Source: Bacillota bacterium (GTDB lineage Bacteria > Bacillota > Clostridia > Lachnospirales > Lachnospiraceae). From it: 64,000 bases of DNA. The notes below the pieces were generated by a model, which was not told the DNA's origin, made no database searches, and was given only the letters and a program-made list of their open reading frames with translations. Below are positions 24,981-33,432 of the stretch, piece by piece; position 1 is the stretch's first letter, and each line of letters starts with the position of its first letter. The stretch is from NCBI GenBank assembly GCA_023436225.1, contig JAEZKA010000010.1:66908-130907 (forward strand), given 5' to 3'. Both the position numbers and the translations under genes were made by a program.

Positions 24981-26492
24981 TTATATATCCTCTGAATATT
25001 GAAAGTCCTTAAAGTCAGCATATCCCCCGGAGGCTTTGGTCGCATAGCAGTATAGCCCGATCCGATACCCCATAAAATGATCCAGGGTATATTTCATCTT
25101 TAAAGGATTTCCCATGATGATCCATTCCTTATTATTGTAAGAATAATAGAAGCTTGCCAAGTCAATGCTGTCCGTAAAATCAAAGCTTATTTTAAGATAA
25201 AGCGTATCCTGAATAAGTTGAATACGTACTTCCTCCTGCCCCGTCTGTCCCGGAACACAATTCTTTCTTACAATATAGGATTTTCCCTCCGAATCGACTT
25301 CGATACCGATAAGACCATAGTGACTCTGTAATGCGATAAGACCCGAGCAGTCCCCCGGCTGTAATCCATTTGTACTTAATAGCACACTCATACTGCAGGT
25401 TGGTCCCTTCGTTCTTTGCGTTAGGGTGTTGCGTGCCTGTAGTACATCATCTGTTAAGCATCCTGTCTTAAGCCTTAAATAACCGGAACGTTCTGTAAGG
25501 CTCCATAAGGTTGAATCCGGATTATGATTCCATTGCCAGTAGTGTGACAGTTTATTCTCTGAGTGGTTCAATTCGTCACTCCCATAGAGTGGAGCTGCTT
25601 TCTCATAAGTGTATGCCAAACGCAAGCTTGTCGGTGCTTTCCCGCCGATTCCCATCATCGGCCATGCATCCATCCAGGTTACAGGTACCAGATGTGGAAT
25701 TCGTCCTACGGCACCATGGTCCTGGAACAATATAGCATACCAATCTCCAGTAGGTGTATCAACAATAGCCCCCTGTGCTACTCCGCAATTCTGGTAGCCC
25801 ATGTCATCATCCAAAATCACTTTTCTTTCATACTCTCCTAGAAGTACCTTGGAACGGTAGCAAACCTGTCTTCTTCTCTTATTCCCATCAAAGGGCCATT
25901 CTATAAATTGCAGATAATAATAATCTCCGATCCGATAAGCATGGCACCCCTCGCAGCGAAGCATGATCTGATCCGAGGGCGTCTTAAATAATAGCTGATG
26001 AATACCACCCTCCTTCACTCCGGAGCCGTCCGGCTCCAGCTCTGTAATCATGATATCTCCGCCATTATATATTATGTATAGGTGTCCTTGATCAAAGAGC
26101 AAGGAGGAATCATGATAGATGCCATCCAGTTCATGTCTCTTCCAATCACCATTCTCAATATCTTCACTGTAATAGATAAACGTCTTCTTTAAATCATTAC
26201 AGTCAAAGCAAATATAGTACATTCCTGCATAGAAGCGTAAGCTTGCTGCCCACTGCCCACTGCCATATACATTCTGACCATTTTCCAGTCGATATGCCGG
26301 ATTGTCTTCAATGCTTTCATAGAGATAGGATACCATCTCCCAATTCACTAGATCCTTGGACTTCATAATAGGGCACCCTGGCATCATATGCATGGTTGTG
26401 GTAACCATATAATAAGTATCTCCCACTCGGATCACATCAGGGTCCGGATAATCCATCCACAATAACGGGTTGTGATATTCCAGTTGTTCCAT
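24981..26492 (-). CDS. Glycoside hydrolase family 43 (beta-xylosidase / arabinofuranosidase type)
   Basis: 503 residues. An amino-terminal five-bladed propeller begins NPLLWMDYPDPDV, with the catalytic base Asp; the second Asp is in HDSSLLFD and the acid Glu in LRCEGCHAY. It is followed by a carboxyl beta-sandwich domain (from about residue 315; typical GH43 C-terminal xylosidase domain). No signal peptide, so it would act on imported oligosaccharides. It starts 24 nt after the HD-GYP gene and is probably co-transcribed with it, an unusual pairing. The exact sugar is not determinable. Confidence 0.88.
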   Translation of the reverse strand: MEQLEYHNPLLWMDYPDPDVIRVGDTYYMVTTTMHMMPGCPIMKSKDLVNWEMVSYLYESIEDNPAYRLENGQNVYGSGQWAASLRFYAGMYYICFDCNDLKKTFIYYSEDIENGDWKRHELDGIYHDSSLLFDQGHLYIIYNGGDIMITELEPDGSGVKEGGIHQLLFKTPSDQIMLRCEGCHAYRIGDYYYLQFIEWPFDGNKRRRQVCYRSKVLLGEYERKVILDDDMGYQNCGVAQGAIVDTPTGDWYAILFQDHGAVGRIPHLVPVTWMDAWPMMGIGGKAPTSLRLAYTYEKAAPLYGSDELNHSENKLSHYWQWNHNPDSTLWSLTERSGYLRLKTGCLTDDVLQARNTLTQRTKGPTCSMSVLLSTNGLQPGDCSGLIALQSHYGLIGIEVDSEGKSYIVRKNCVPGQTGQEEVRIQLIQDTLYLKISFDFTDSIDLASFYYSYNNKEWIIMGNPLKMKYTLDHFMGYRIGLYCYATKASGGYADFKDFQYSEDI

Positions 26493-26516
26493 TCTTTTAG
26501 AACCTCTTCTCTGCTA

Positions 26517-28478
26517 TTAAGCTGTTTTTTGTTCATGATTAAGACTATGATACATTATTTTAATTTTGTTTTTATTCTTGATAAACAAATCAATGATTTC
26601 CGGATCGAAATGTTTTCCTCTACCTTCTATCATTATAGCAAAAGCAGTATCCAAATCAAAGGGTTCCTTATATGGTCTTCTGCTGGTCAATGCATCAAAG
26701 ACATCGGCAACAGCTACAATTCGAGCACTTAGTGGTATCTCCTTCCCCTTCTTGCCGTAAGGGTAACCAGAACCGTCCCATCGCTCATGATGTCCCTCGG
26801 CAATCTCTACTCCCATGCCAAACCAGCTCTTGCTTGTACTTCCCATATTCTTCTCTGCTAATCTTAATACCTCTGCCCCATATATTGCATGCCGTTTCAT
26901 TTCCTCATACTCTTCCTTGGTTAGCTTTCCAGGCTTTAATAATATTTTATCACTGATTGCCACCTTACCAATGTCATGAAGGGGACTAAAGCGCTCCAGC
27001 ATTTCAATAAATTCTAGAGTAACCTCTTCCGCATAATTGCTATCATAGAGAAGTTCACCGATGAGCTTCGCATAACTTTTCATTCGTATCAGATGCTCCC
27101 CGGTGTCTTCATCTCGAGCTTCAGCAAGCTTAGCAAGGGCCAGGGTGCTGCTATAAAGCATATCGTTTATTACAATATTCTGATTAAAGCTAATTGCAAC
27201 GCTGTTCACCAGGGTCCTTAGAAAGTTCAGATGTCCCGTATTATATACACCCTTCCGGCTACTGGAGAAGAAAATCACGCCCACCGGACGCCCCGATACC
27301 TTGAGTGGCAACGTAATGGAGGCTCTAATCCCAGCATCCAGAAGCACCTTATTATAAAGCTTCATCTCCCTACCTGCCGTATATTTCTCCAAATCATTGA
27401 TAATTCTGGCCTCCCCCGTCTCTATTAATTTGCCCAGGCTTGTATCATTGATACGACATTTCAGTCCCTTAATATTGCCCGGTAATCCGTTAATTGTCTC
27501 ATCGGATACACCATAGGAGGCTTCCAGCACCTGATTTTCCTCATCGATCAGTGCAATCCCAATATAATTATATGGAACATAGGAGGAGAATGTAGTGTTA
27601 ATAAAATTTAGCGTCTCCGTAAAGGAGGAGTTATTATTAATATTTTCAATCAATGAAATGAGATTATCAATTTTATGAAACATTACATTAATATCCTCAA
27701 CAATTGGAAGCATTGTTTTTTGTGTAAGATGCTTTACCTGCTCTGTTTCCGAAGTTAAACCTATGTCTGTAATGCCTTGAACTAATTGCTTAAAGGGCTG
27801 CACCACGAATTTGGTGAGACTATATAAAACATAAATCAACACTGTAATTAATAGTATAAAGGCTATTAAAATATATTGTTTCATCTTGTTTGCAGTATAC
27901 AAGGAATTCTCTAGTATCTGATCCTGTAGGTCTTCACACAGCTCCAGCAGCTTCATATCATTCTCATTGATAAAGTTTGTTGCTTCGGCTGTTTTACTGC
28001 TAGGCTGATCCATCCCTACCAGTTCATCAATCGCTGTCTCAAATTCCTTCCAAAGAGCATCGATCCTCGTTAGATTATAAGGATCTTGAAGAATGGAATC
28101 CTCAATATTAATGACATCCTCATCAATGATCATGTAACCGTTATGTATTGTCGAAAGTACATTCGAGAACTTCTGCTGAGAATTCATTAGGTTTTCTTTT
28201 GCCTCTTTAATTTTTTGATGAATAGCCTCCTCCGTCTGATAAGCTTGACCGGTCTCTAGCGACTGCATCAAGGATTGCAACCGGCTTGCATCCTTTGCAA
28301 CCAGCTGTGTATACATTCGTTGTCTACCGAAGGCGTTAATAATCATTTTATCTTTTTCCTCTTTATTACCAATCCGAATGACTAGATAAACAGATAATAT
28401 TAATATTGTGAGAATTGCAACCACAACAATGAACATCATTCTTCTTATCTTTCTGAATGTTGATGTGTTCCCTGACAT
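26517..28478 (-). CDS. Membrane HD-GYP c-di-GMP phosphodiesterase with PilJ-like sensor and GAF domain
   Basis: 653 residues. TM1 at about 12-34, an extracytoplasmic helical sensor resembling type IV pili/PilJ domains (INAFGRQRMYTQLVAKDASRL), TM2 at about 198-222, a linker, a GAF domain at about 280-430, and a carboxyl HD-GYP domain. The HD pair lies in PLHDIGKVAI and the GYP loop in HHERWDGSGYPYGKKG; both are intact, so c-di-GMP hydrolysis is expected. Promoter TTGACA-17-TATCGT lies about 45 nt upstream. A GH43 gene follows 24 nt after its stop, suggesting co-expression of signalling and polysaccharide use. Confidence 0.9.
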   Translation of the reverse strand: MSGNTSTFRKIRRMMFIVVVAILTILILSVYLVIRIGNKEEKDKMIINAFGRQRMYTQLVAKDASRLQSLMQSLETGQAYQTEEAIHQKIKEAKENLMNSQQKFSNVLSTIHNGYMIIDEDVINIEDSILQDPYNLTRIDALWKEFETAIDELVGMDQPSSKTAEATNFINENDMKLLELCEDLQDQILENSLYTANKMKQYILIAFILLITVLIYVLYSLTKFVVQPFKQLVQGITDIGLTSETEQVKHLTQKTMLPIVEDINVMFHKIDNLISLIENINNNSSFTETLNFINTTFSSYVPYNYIGIALIDEENQVLEASYGVSDETINGLPGNIKGLKCRINDTSLGKLIETGEARIINDLEKYTAGREMKLYNKVLLDAGIRASITLPLKVSGRPVGVIFFSSSRKGVYNTGHLNFLRTLVNSVAISFNQNIVINDMLYSSTLALAKLAEARDEDTGEHLIRMKSYAKLIGELLYDSNYAEEVTLEFIEMLERFSPLHDIGKVAISDKILLKPGKLTKEEYEEMKRHAIYGAEVLRLAEKNMGSTSKSWFGMGVEIAEGHHERWDGSGYPYGKKGKEIPLSARIVAVADVFDALTSRRPYKEPFDLDTAFAIMIEGRGKHFDPEIIDLFIKNKNKIKIMYHSLNHEQKTA

Positions 28479-28521
28479 TACTCAGTTTCCTCCTGCTATA
28501 AATAATGGATCTATAAGTAAT

Positions 28522-28550
28522 ACGATATTAAAAAGCGCGAATTTTGTCAA
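28522..28550 (-). promoter_or_regulatory. Promoter of the HD-GYP gene
   Basis: Minus strand: -35 TTGACA (28545-28550), 17-bp spacer, -10 TATCGT (28522-28527), about 45 nt upstream of the start codon. Confidence 0.65.
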
Positions 28551-28740
28551 TCGATACGAGTAACATTTTCAACCTTTTTATTCTCTCTTTCATCATAAAC
28601 AAACTAATTTTATTAAGTATCAACTATTCCACCTGTCATTGCTGCCATGTATATTAAAGTAACCAATGTAAAGCATCTTTTTTACTGGTTTTGGTACTAA
28701 TGGGTTTATAAAAACTTGATTATTTTCAGACTATAACATT

Positions 28741-28783
28741 AACGGGGCTGTCGCACTGAGTTATTAGTTCGATAGCCCCGTAA
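28741..28783. terminator. Terminator-like hairpin, GGGGCTGTCG type
   Basis: CGGGGCTGTCG pairs with CGATAGCCCCG (28770-28780), with A-rich left and TAATTTAAT right flanks. No gene directly abuts it; it lies in the decayed region upstream of the HD-GYP gene. The same GGGCTGTCG stem core recurs at 35681 and 63874. Confidence 0.65.
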
Positions 28784-28949
28784 TTTAATAATATCATATG
28801 TAATATTTTTTATATAATTGATTAGGTGGTAACACAATCAAAATAGTTCTTCTGTCATGTATCCTTTGTTATCCAATTTATTCGAAAACGCATAGGGGTA
28901 GTTAACATTACGAGATCAATAGGACAAACCTTAATTCACATGTATTATT

Positions 28950-29144
28950 CTATCTATGTTGTTTATTAATTTTCCACCATATTAACTCATCTATTTCCTT
29001 ATATGGGACATCTCCTATATGTTCTACTAGTTTGCATGATGGTATATTCGCCTTTTCTGTATCTGCAATCACAGAAAGAGATTGGGGGTTTGTAAAAATC
29101 CATTGAATCATTTTCCCTAAGGCTTCCTTAGCATTAAAGAATAT
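28950..29144 (-). pseudogene. GNAT acetyltransferase remnant (carboxyl part)
   Basis: A 64-codon open stretch on the minus strand reads KEALGKMIQWIFTN, then SLSVIADTEKANIPSCKLVE, then HIGDVPYKEIDELIWWK, and stops at 28950-28952. This is the carboxyl half of a GNAT N-acetyltransferase (acetyl-CoA binding and terminal strands). There is no start codon or upstream domain in frame (stop at 29145-29147), so it is a truncated fossil. Confidence 0.6.
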
Positions 29145-29325
29145 TTATCGTAATATTTGTATCCCGGAACACTTTGTTTTCAAATGGCAAGGGGTGCACT
29201 GTACAGCAAATTAAACAAATTTCTATTCTTCAATTTAGTTCTACACCTTATAAATCGCTCTCTTTATTGGCATAATAATTAAATAAGCTGATTTGTCTAA
29301 TATGAAAACGATAAGGAGTGTCTCT

Positions 29326-31374
29326 ATGAATACAACAGAACATGTAACAAATAAAGGTCAAGGTACTACCAGAATACCTAATAAATTAATTGATGAGAAA
29401 TCCCCCTATCTATTGCAACACGCCTACAACCCTGTCAAATGGTACCCATGGGGACCGGAAGCTTTTGAGCTAGCTAAAAAAGAAAATAAACCAATTTTTT
29501 TAAGCATTGGCTATTCCACCTGTCATTGGTGCCACGTAATGGCTCACGAATCCTTTGAGGATGACGAAGTAGCGAATCTCTTAAACGAATCCTTTGTCTG
29601 TATTAAGGTGGATAAGGAGGAACGTCCGGATATTGACACCGTATATATGACGATCTGTCAGGCTACCACTGGTCACGGTGGCTGGCCACTTACCATCCTG
29701 ATGACACCTTACCAAAAGCCCTTCTATGCAGCAACCTATATCCCGAAGAATACCCAATACGGGATTCTCGGCTTGGTAGAGTTACTAGACCAGGTTGCTG
29801 TGAAATGGGCGAAAAATCCCACCTCAATGCTTCAAACCGGGGATCAGATTGCCGACATCATGAAGCATGAATTTGAGGCCTCTTACGATAGTGCTAAGGT
29901 TACCAAGGAATTAATCGGTCTGGCAGTGACCCAGTTCAATCAAAGCTTTGATCACGATTATGGCGGCTTTGGCAACGAACCCAAATTCCCCATGCCCCAT
30001 AATCTGATGTTTTTGCTACGGTATGCTAAGCTAGAGGCCGATGAGACGGCACTCTTTATGGTCGAAAACACCCTGATGCATATGTACCGCGGTGGTATTT
30101 ATGACCATGTCGGGTATGGTTTCTCCCGTTATTCTACTGATGCCAGATGGCTGGTACCGCATTTTGAGAAGATGCTGTACGACAATGCTTTGCTTGCCAT
30201 TACCTATACCGAAGCGTACCAAAGTACAAAGAATCCCATCTACAAGGCGGTAGCCGAACAGATTCTGGAATATGTCCGCAGGGAAATGACTGACAAGGAA
30301 GGTGGCTTCTACTGCGCACAAGACGCAGACAGCGAAGGAGTGGAGGGAAAGTATTATGTATTTACTCCTGAGGAGGTTACCTCTGTACTTGGTAATGATG
30401 ACGGCTCCTTCTTCTGTGAATACTTTAATATCACGAAGGAAGGGAACTTTGAGGGAACATCAATTCCGAATCTGATTAAATCCAATGAGATAAAGCCGGA
30501 TAACGAGAGGGTACAACGCGTATGTAATCAGATGTATACCTATCGTTTAAATCGTTCTCAGCTCCATAAGGACGATAAGATATTGACCTCCTGGAATGCC
30601 TTGATGATTACGGCTTATGCCACTGCTGCCAGAGTATTTCAGAACGAGGATTATGCTGATGTTGCAAAACAGGCTTCCGAATTTATTGATACCCGATTGA
30701 CCGATGAGACCGGCAGACTCTATATACGCTTCCGTGATGGTAACTCTGCCCATTATGGACTTCTCGATGATTATGCCTTCTATTGTATGGCGTTATGCTC
30801 CTTATATGAGGCAACCTTTGAAATCAAGTATATTGAGCGAGCTCTTAAGCTTGCCGATGATATGCTACTACTCTTCTGGGATGATCGTTATGGCGGCTTT
30901 TTCTTAAATGCCTCCGACTCAGAGACATTGATCTACCGTCCAAAGGAGGTGTATGACGGTGCAATTCCGTCCGGCAACTCGGTAGCTGGCTATGCCCTGA
31001 TGCGCCTTGCACACCTGACTGCTAATCCTAAAATGATGGAATATTCCAGAAAGCAGCTTCGCTTCCTTGCAGGTCAGGTTAAGGATTATCCAGCTGGATA
31101 CAGCTTCTCACTGATTGCTTTTCTAGGCGAACTATATCCTTCAAAGGAAATTATCTGTATCGCAGATGAGAAGGAGGAATATCAGGATCTGAAGGATTAT
31201 CTCGCAGAGCATTTTGAACCGAATACTGTAGTTCTTTTGAAATCCGAGGAGAATTCCGAGGAGGTACTGAAAACCGCCAGCTATGTCGTTGATTATCAGA
31301 AAATCAATGATAAGACAACCTACTATGTATGTGAGAATCACAGCTGCCTCTCACCAACAAATTCATTAGTGTAA
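29326..31374 (+). CDS. Thioredoxin-fold DUF255 protein (YyaL / SSP411 family)
   Basis: About 682 residues. An amino-terminal thioredoxin-like DUF255 domain carries the invariant ...STCHWCHVMAHESFED motif (CxxC at about residues 60-63), followed by a long (alpha/alpha)6-barrel region resembling N-acylglucosamine epimerase/cellobiose epimerase (QDADSEGVEGKYYVF; FEKMLYDNALL; GAIPSGNSVAGYALMRL). Members are widespread and poorly characterised. ATG 29326 has AAGGAGTG upstream, so the TTG further upstream is not needed. Cytosolic. It ends just before the PadR promoter, whose -35 starts 8 nt after its stop. Confidence 0.88.
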   Translation: MNTTEHVTNKGQGTTRIPNKLIDEKSPYLLQHAYNPVKWYPWGPEAFELAKKENKPIFLSIGYSTCHWCHVMAHESFEDDEVANLLNESFVCIKVDKEERPDIDTVYMTICQATTGHGGWPLTILMTPYQKPFYAATYIPKNTQYGILGLVELLDQVAVKWAKNPTSMLQTGDQIADIMKHEFEASYDSAKVTKELIGLAVTQFNQSFDHDYGGFGNEPKFPMPHNLMFLLRYAKLEADETALFMVENTLMHMYRGGIYDHVGYGFSRYSTDARWLVPHFEKMLYDNALLAITYTEAYQSTKNPIYKAVAEQILEYVRREMTDKEGGFYCAQDADSEGVEGKYYVFTPEEVTSVLGNDDGSFFCEYFNITKEGNFEGTSIPNLIKSNEIKPDNERVQRVCNQMYTYRLNRSQLHKDDKILTSWNALMITAYATAARVFQNEDYADVAKQASEFIDTRLTDETGRLYIRFRDGNSAHYGLLDDYAFYCMALCSLYEATFEIKYIERALKLADDMLLLFWDDRYGGFFLNASDSETLIYRPKEVYDGAIPSGNSVAGYALMRLAHLTANPKMMEYSRKQLRFLAGQVKDYPAGYSFSLIAFLGELYPSKEIICIADEKEEYQDLKDYLAEHFEPNTVVLLKSEENSEEVLKTASYVVDYQKINDKTTYYVCENHSCLSPTNSLV

Positions 31375-31381
31375 TATAAGC

Positions 31382-31443
31382 TTGACAAATATATCAGTCT
31401 GATATATAGTTGCATTATCAATACCATATCAGACTGATATAAT
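31382..31443 (+). promoter_or_regulatory. padR-glycosyltransferase promoter with two palindromic operators
   Basis: -35 TTGACA (31382-31387), 17-bp spacer, -10 TATAGT (31405-31410). A 9-1-9 palindrome ATATATCAGTCTGATATAT (31389-31407) fills the spacer and enters the -10. A second, 7-1-7, ATATCAGACTGATAT (31426-31440), lies just after the expected start site. Centres are 35 bp apart. This fits autoregulation by the PadR protein. A second possible promoter (TTATCA-17-TATAAT, 31415-31443) overlaps. Confidence 0.85.
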
Positions 31444-31459
31444 GTTTTGGAGGTGCAAT

Positions 31460-32026
31460 ATGGCGACAACAAATAAATCACGGTATGCTTTACTCGGTGT
31501 TCTTTGTATGAAGCCGGGCTCAGGCTATGATATTAAGAAGTTTTGTGATAAGACCATTTCCCATTTTTGGAACGAGAACTTTGGGCATATCTATCCTGTT
31601 CTAAAGCAGTTAGAGAAGGAAGGGATGATTGAGGCTGAGAATTCCACGGAGCAAGACAGAAAAAAACTGTACCATGTTACAGAGCAAGGCCGGGAAGCTT
31701 TTTATGACTGGCTGGTTCAAGCAGTAGAGGTAACACCACCCCGTTCGGAGTTATTATTAAAGCTTTCCTTTGGTAATTATATGCCAAAAAACAAGGTAAT
31801 CGAGATGCTTCAAGAATTAATGGAACGCCATAACCGTAACCTGTACCTATATAAAGAAATGGAAGCCTCTTATATCACTAACGAGGCTGCCAGGCAGGAT
31901 AGTGCTTATCCTTACTGGTTATCATCTTTGCGTTATGGTATCGTCATAGCGGAAGCCACCCGTTTATGGTGTGAGGATACCATCCATCTTCTACAGAATA
32001 GTAATGAGCATAAGGAGGCTTTATAG
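31460..32026 (+). CDS. PadR-family transcriptional regulator
   Basis: 188 residues. An amino-terminal winged helix of the PadR type (ALLGVLCMKPGSGYDIKKF; HIYPVLKQLEKEGMIE; YHVTEQGREAFYDWL) is followed by a helical dimerisation domain, a Vir-class PadR arrangement. ATG 31460 has GGAGG 7 nt upstream; an earlier ATG at 31442 overlaps the promoter. It abuts the glycosyltransferase gene (stop at 32024-32026, next ATG 32027), so the pair is one operon. PadR proteins commonly repress detoxification or efflux genes and are released by small toxic or phenolic compounds; here the effector is unknown. Confidence 0.9.
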   Translation: MATTNKSRYALLGVLCMKPGSGYDIKKFCDKTISHFWNENFGHIYPVLKQLEKEGMIEAENSTEQDRKKLYHVTEQGREAFYDWLVQAVEVTPPRSELLLKLSFGNYMPKNKVIEMLQELMERHNRNLYLYKEMEASYITNEAARQDSAYPYWLSSLRYGIVIAEATRLWCEDTIHLLQNSNEHKEAL

Positions 32027-33202
32027 ATGTCGCGCATTCTTTTTGTTAACGGTAATCTTCATGGTCATATCAATCCCACTCTACCCATTGTTCAGGAATT
32101 GGTAAGACGCCAAGATCAGGTCTACTACTTTTCCACTGCAGAATTCCAGTCAAAGATCGAAGCTTCCGGAGCTGTTTTCCTCGATTATGGGGAGGAGCTG
32201 GAGCATTTTATACATACCTTTCGTCCTCACGGCAGCCATCCCTTTTTCACCCTGATGGAATATATGCTGGGGTTCGATCGAACCGTAGTTCCAATCGTAA
32301 TAAGCAGGGTTAAGCACATGCAATTTGATCTAATAGTTCATGATATCATGTTCGGTGGAGGCACCTTACTTGCACATAAATTAAAGCTGCCTGCAATAGC
32401 TTCCTGTTCATCCTTCTTAATGGAGAAGCCTCCTCTACCGCCCCATATGCTGGAAACCGGCTTTCATCCTCAGCTTGATCTATTACGAAATGAATTGGAC
32501 GCAGTGGCAAAGGAATGGGAGATCGATTCTCTGACAATTGAGGATATCTTCTGTAAGAAGGAACCCCATAATCTTATCTATACCTCCAGATTGTTTCATC
32601 CTCAGGATGATCTCTTTAATGACGCCTACTGCTTTGTCGGCCCAAGTATTGCCGATCGCGATGAGGTACTAGATCTTCCTCTTAATCGTTCAGAAGGTAG
32701 GAAGCTGATTTATATAACCCTGGGCACCATACTAAATAATAATATCAATTTCTACAATCAATGCATTGATGCTTTTCGAGATACGGATTATCAAGTCGTA
32801 ATGTCGATTGGCAGTAAAATTGAGGTGTCTTCCCTGCAGCCTCTGCCTGATAACATCATAGCAAGAAATTATGTCCCTCAGCTGGAGCTGCTGAAGCATG
32901 CTCAGTTATTAATCAGTCACGGAGGTCTCAATAGTGTCAGTGAGTCATTGTATTATGGTGTTCCTGTTATCGCCATCCCCTTAGCCAATGATCAGCCGGC
33001 AGTTGCGAAGCGTCTTCAGGAGCTGGGTGCCGGACTATCTTTAAGGCTTGAGGATATCACGCCGGACACCTTAAGACATCTTGCGGATACCATAACATCA
33101 TGCCCTGACTATTATGAGAAATGTAATCAGATTTCTCTCTCCTTCCGGCAGGCAGGAGGCTATGAAAGAGCAGCGGATTATATCCAGTCCTTGATAATAT
33201 AA
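32027..33202 (+). CDS. MGT/UGT-type glycosyltransferase (GT1 family)
   Basis: 391 residues with a GT-B fold. The amino domain begins ILFVNGNLHGHINPTLPIV, and the carboxyl domain has the nucleotide-sugar motif LISHGGLNSVSESLYYGVP. This is the macrolide/flavonoid glycosyltransferase (MGT) family, which inactivates small hydrophobic molecules by glycosylation; related clostridial members are uncharacterised. It is co-transcribed with PadR, matching a sense-and-inactivate module for an antibiotic or plant phenolic, which is an inference. A long hairpin terminator follows at 33253. Confidence 0.88.
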   Translation: MSRILFVNGNLHGHINPTLPIVQELVRRQDQVYYFSTAEFQSKIEASGAVFLDYGEELEHFIHTFRPHGSHPFFTLMEYMLGFDRTVVPIVISRVKHMQFDLIVHDIMFGGGTLLAHKLKLPAIASCSSFLMEKPPLPPHMLETGFHPQLDLLRNELDAVAKEWEIDSLTIEDIFCKKEPHNLIYTSRLFHPQDDLFNDAYCFVGPSIADRDEVLDLPLNRSEGRKLIYITLGTILNNNINFYNQCIDAFRDTDYQVVMSIGSKIEVSSLQPLPDNIIARNYVPQLELLKHAQLLISHGGLNSVSESLYYGVPVIAIPLANDQPAVAKRLQELGAGLSLRLEDITPDTLRHLADTITSCPDYYEKCNQISLSFRQAGGYERAADYIQSLII

Positions 33203-33252
33203 CTTAACACCGATGTGTTCGGTGGTTTTCGTATAAGTGCTCCATACACAGG

Positions 33253-33320
33253 AATGGACTATATACCTCCCCAACAGTGCAATGTCTGGTAAACTGTGTG
33301 AGATAAGTATATAGTCCATT
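33253..33320 (+). terminator. Terminator after the glycosyltransferase gene
   Basis: AATGGACTATATAC (33253-33266) pairs with GTATATAGTCCATT (33307-33320), with an inner ACAGT/ACTGT stem, then CTTATTT. Confidence 0.75.
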
Positions 33321-33432
33321 CTTATTTAATATAAAATTCCCCTGCGAAAACAGCTAATACATGAAGATGAAAGTATTTCAGAGTAACTATCTTTCCGTCA
33401 TTTATTTCAATCCCGTGAAGCTGGCATGCTTC

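Larger units (their letters stand above)
28551..29325. other. Mostly noncoding decayed region
   Basis: About 775 bp between the HD-GYP promoter and the DUF255 gene. It holds the hairpin at 28741, the GNAT remnant at 28950-29144 and no other feature I can support. Confidence 0.5.
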
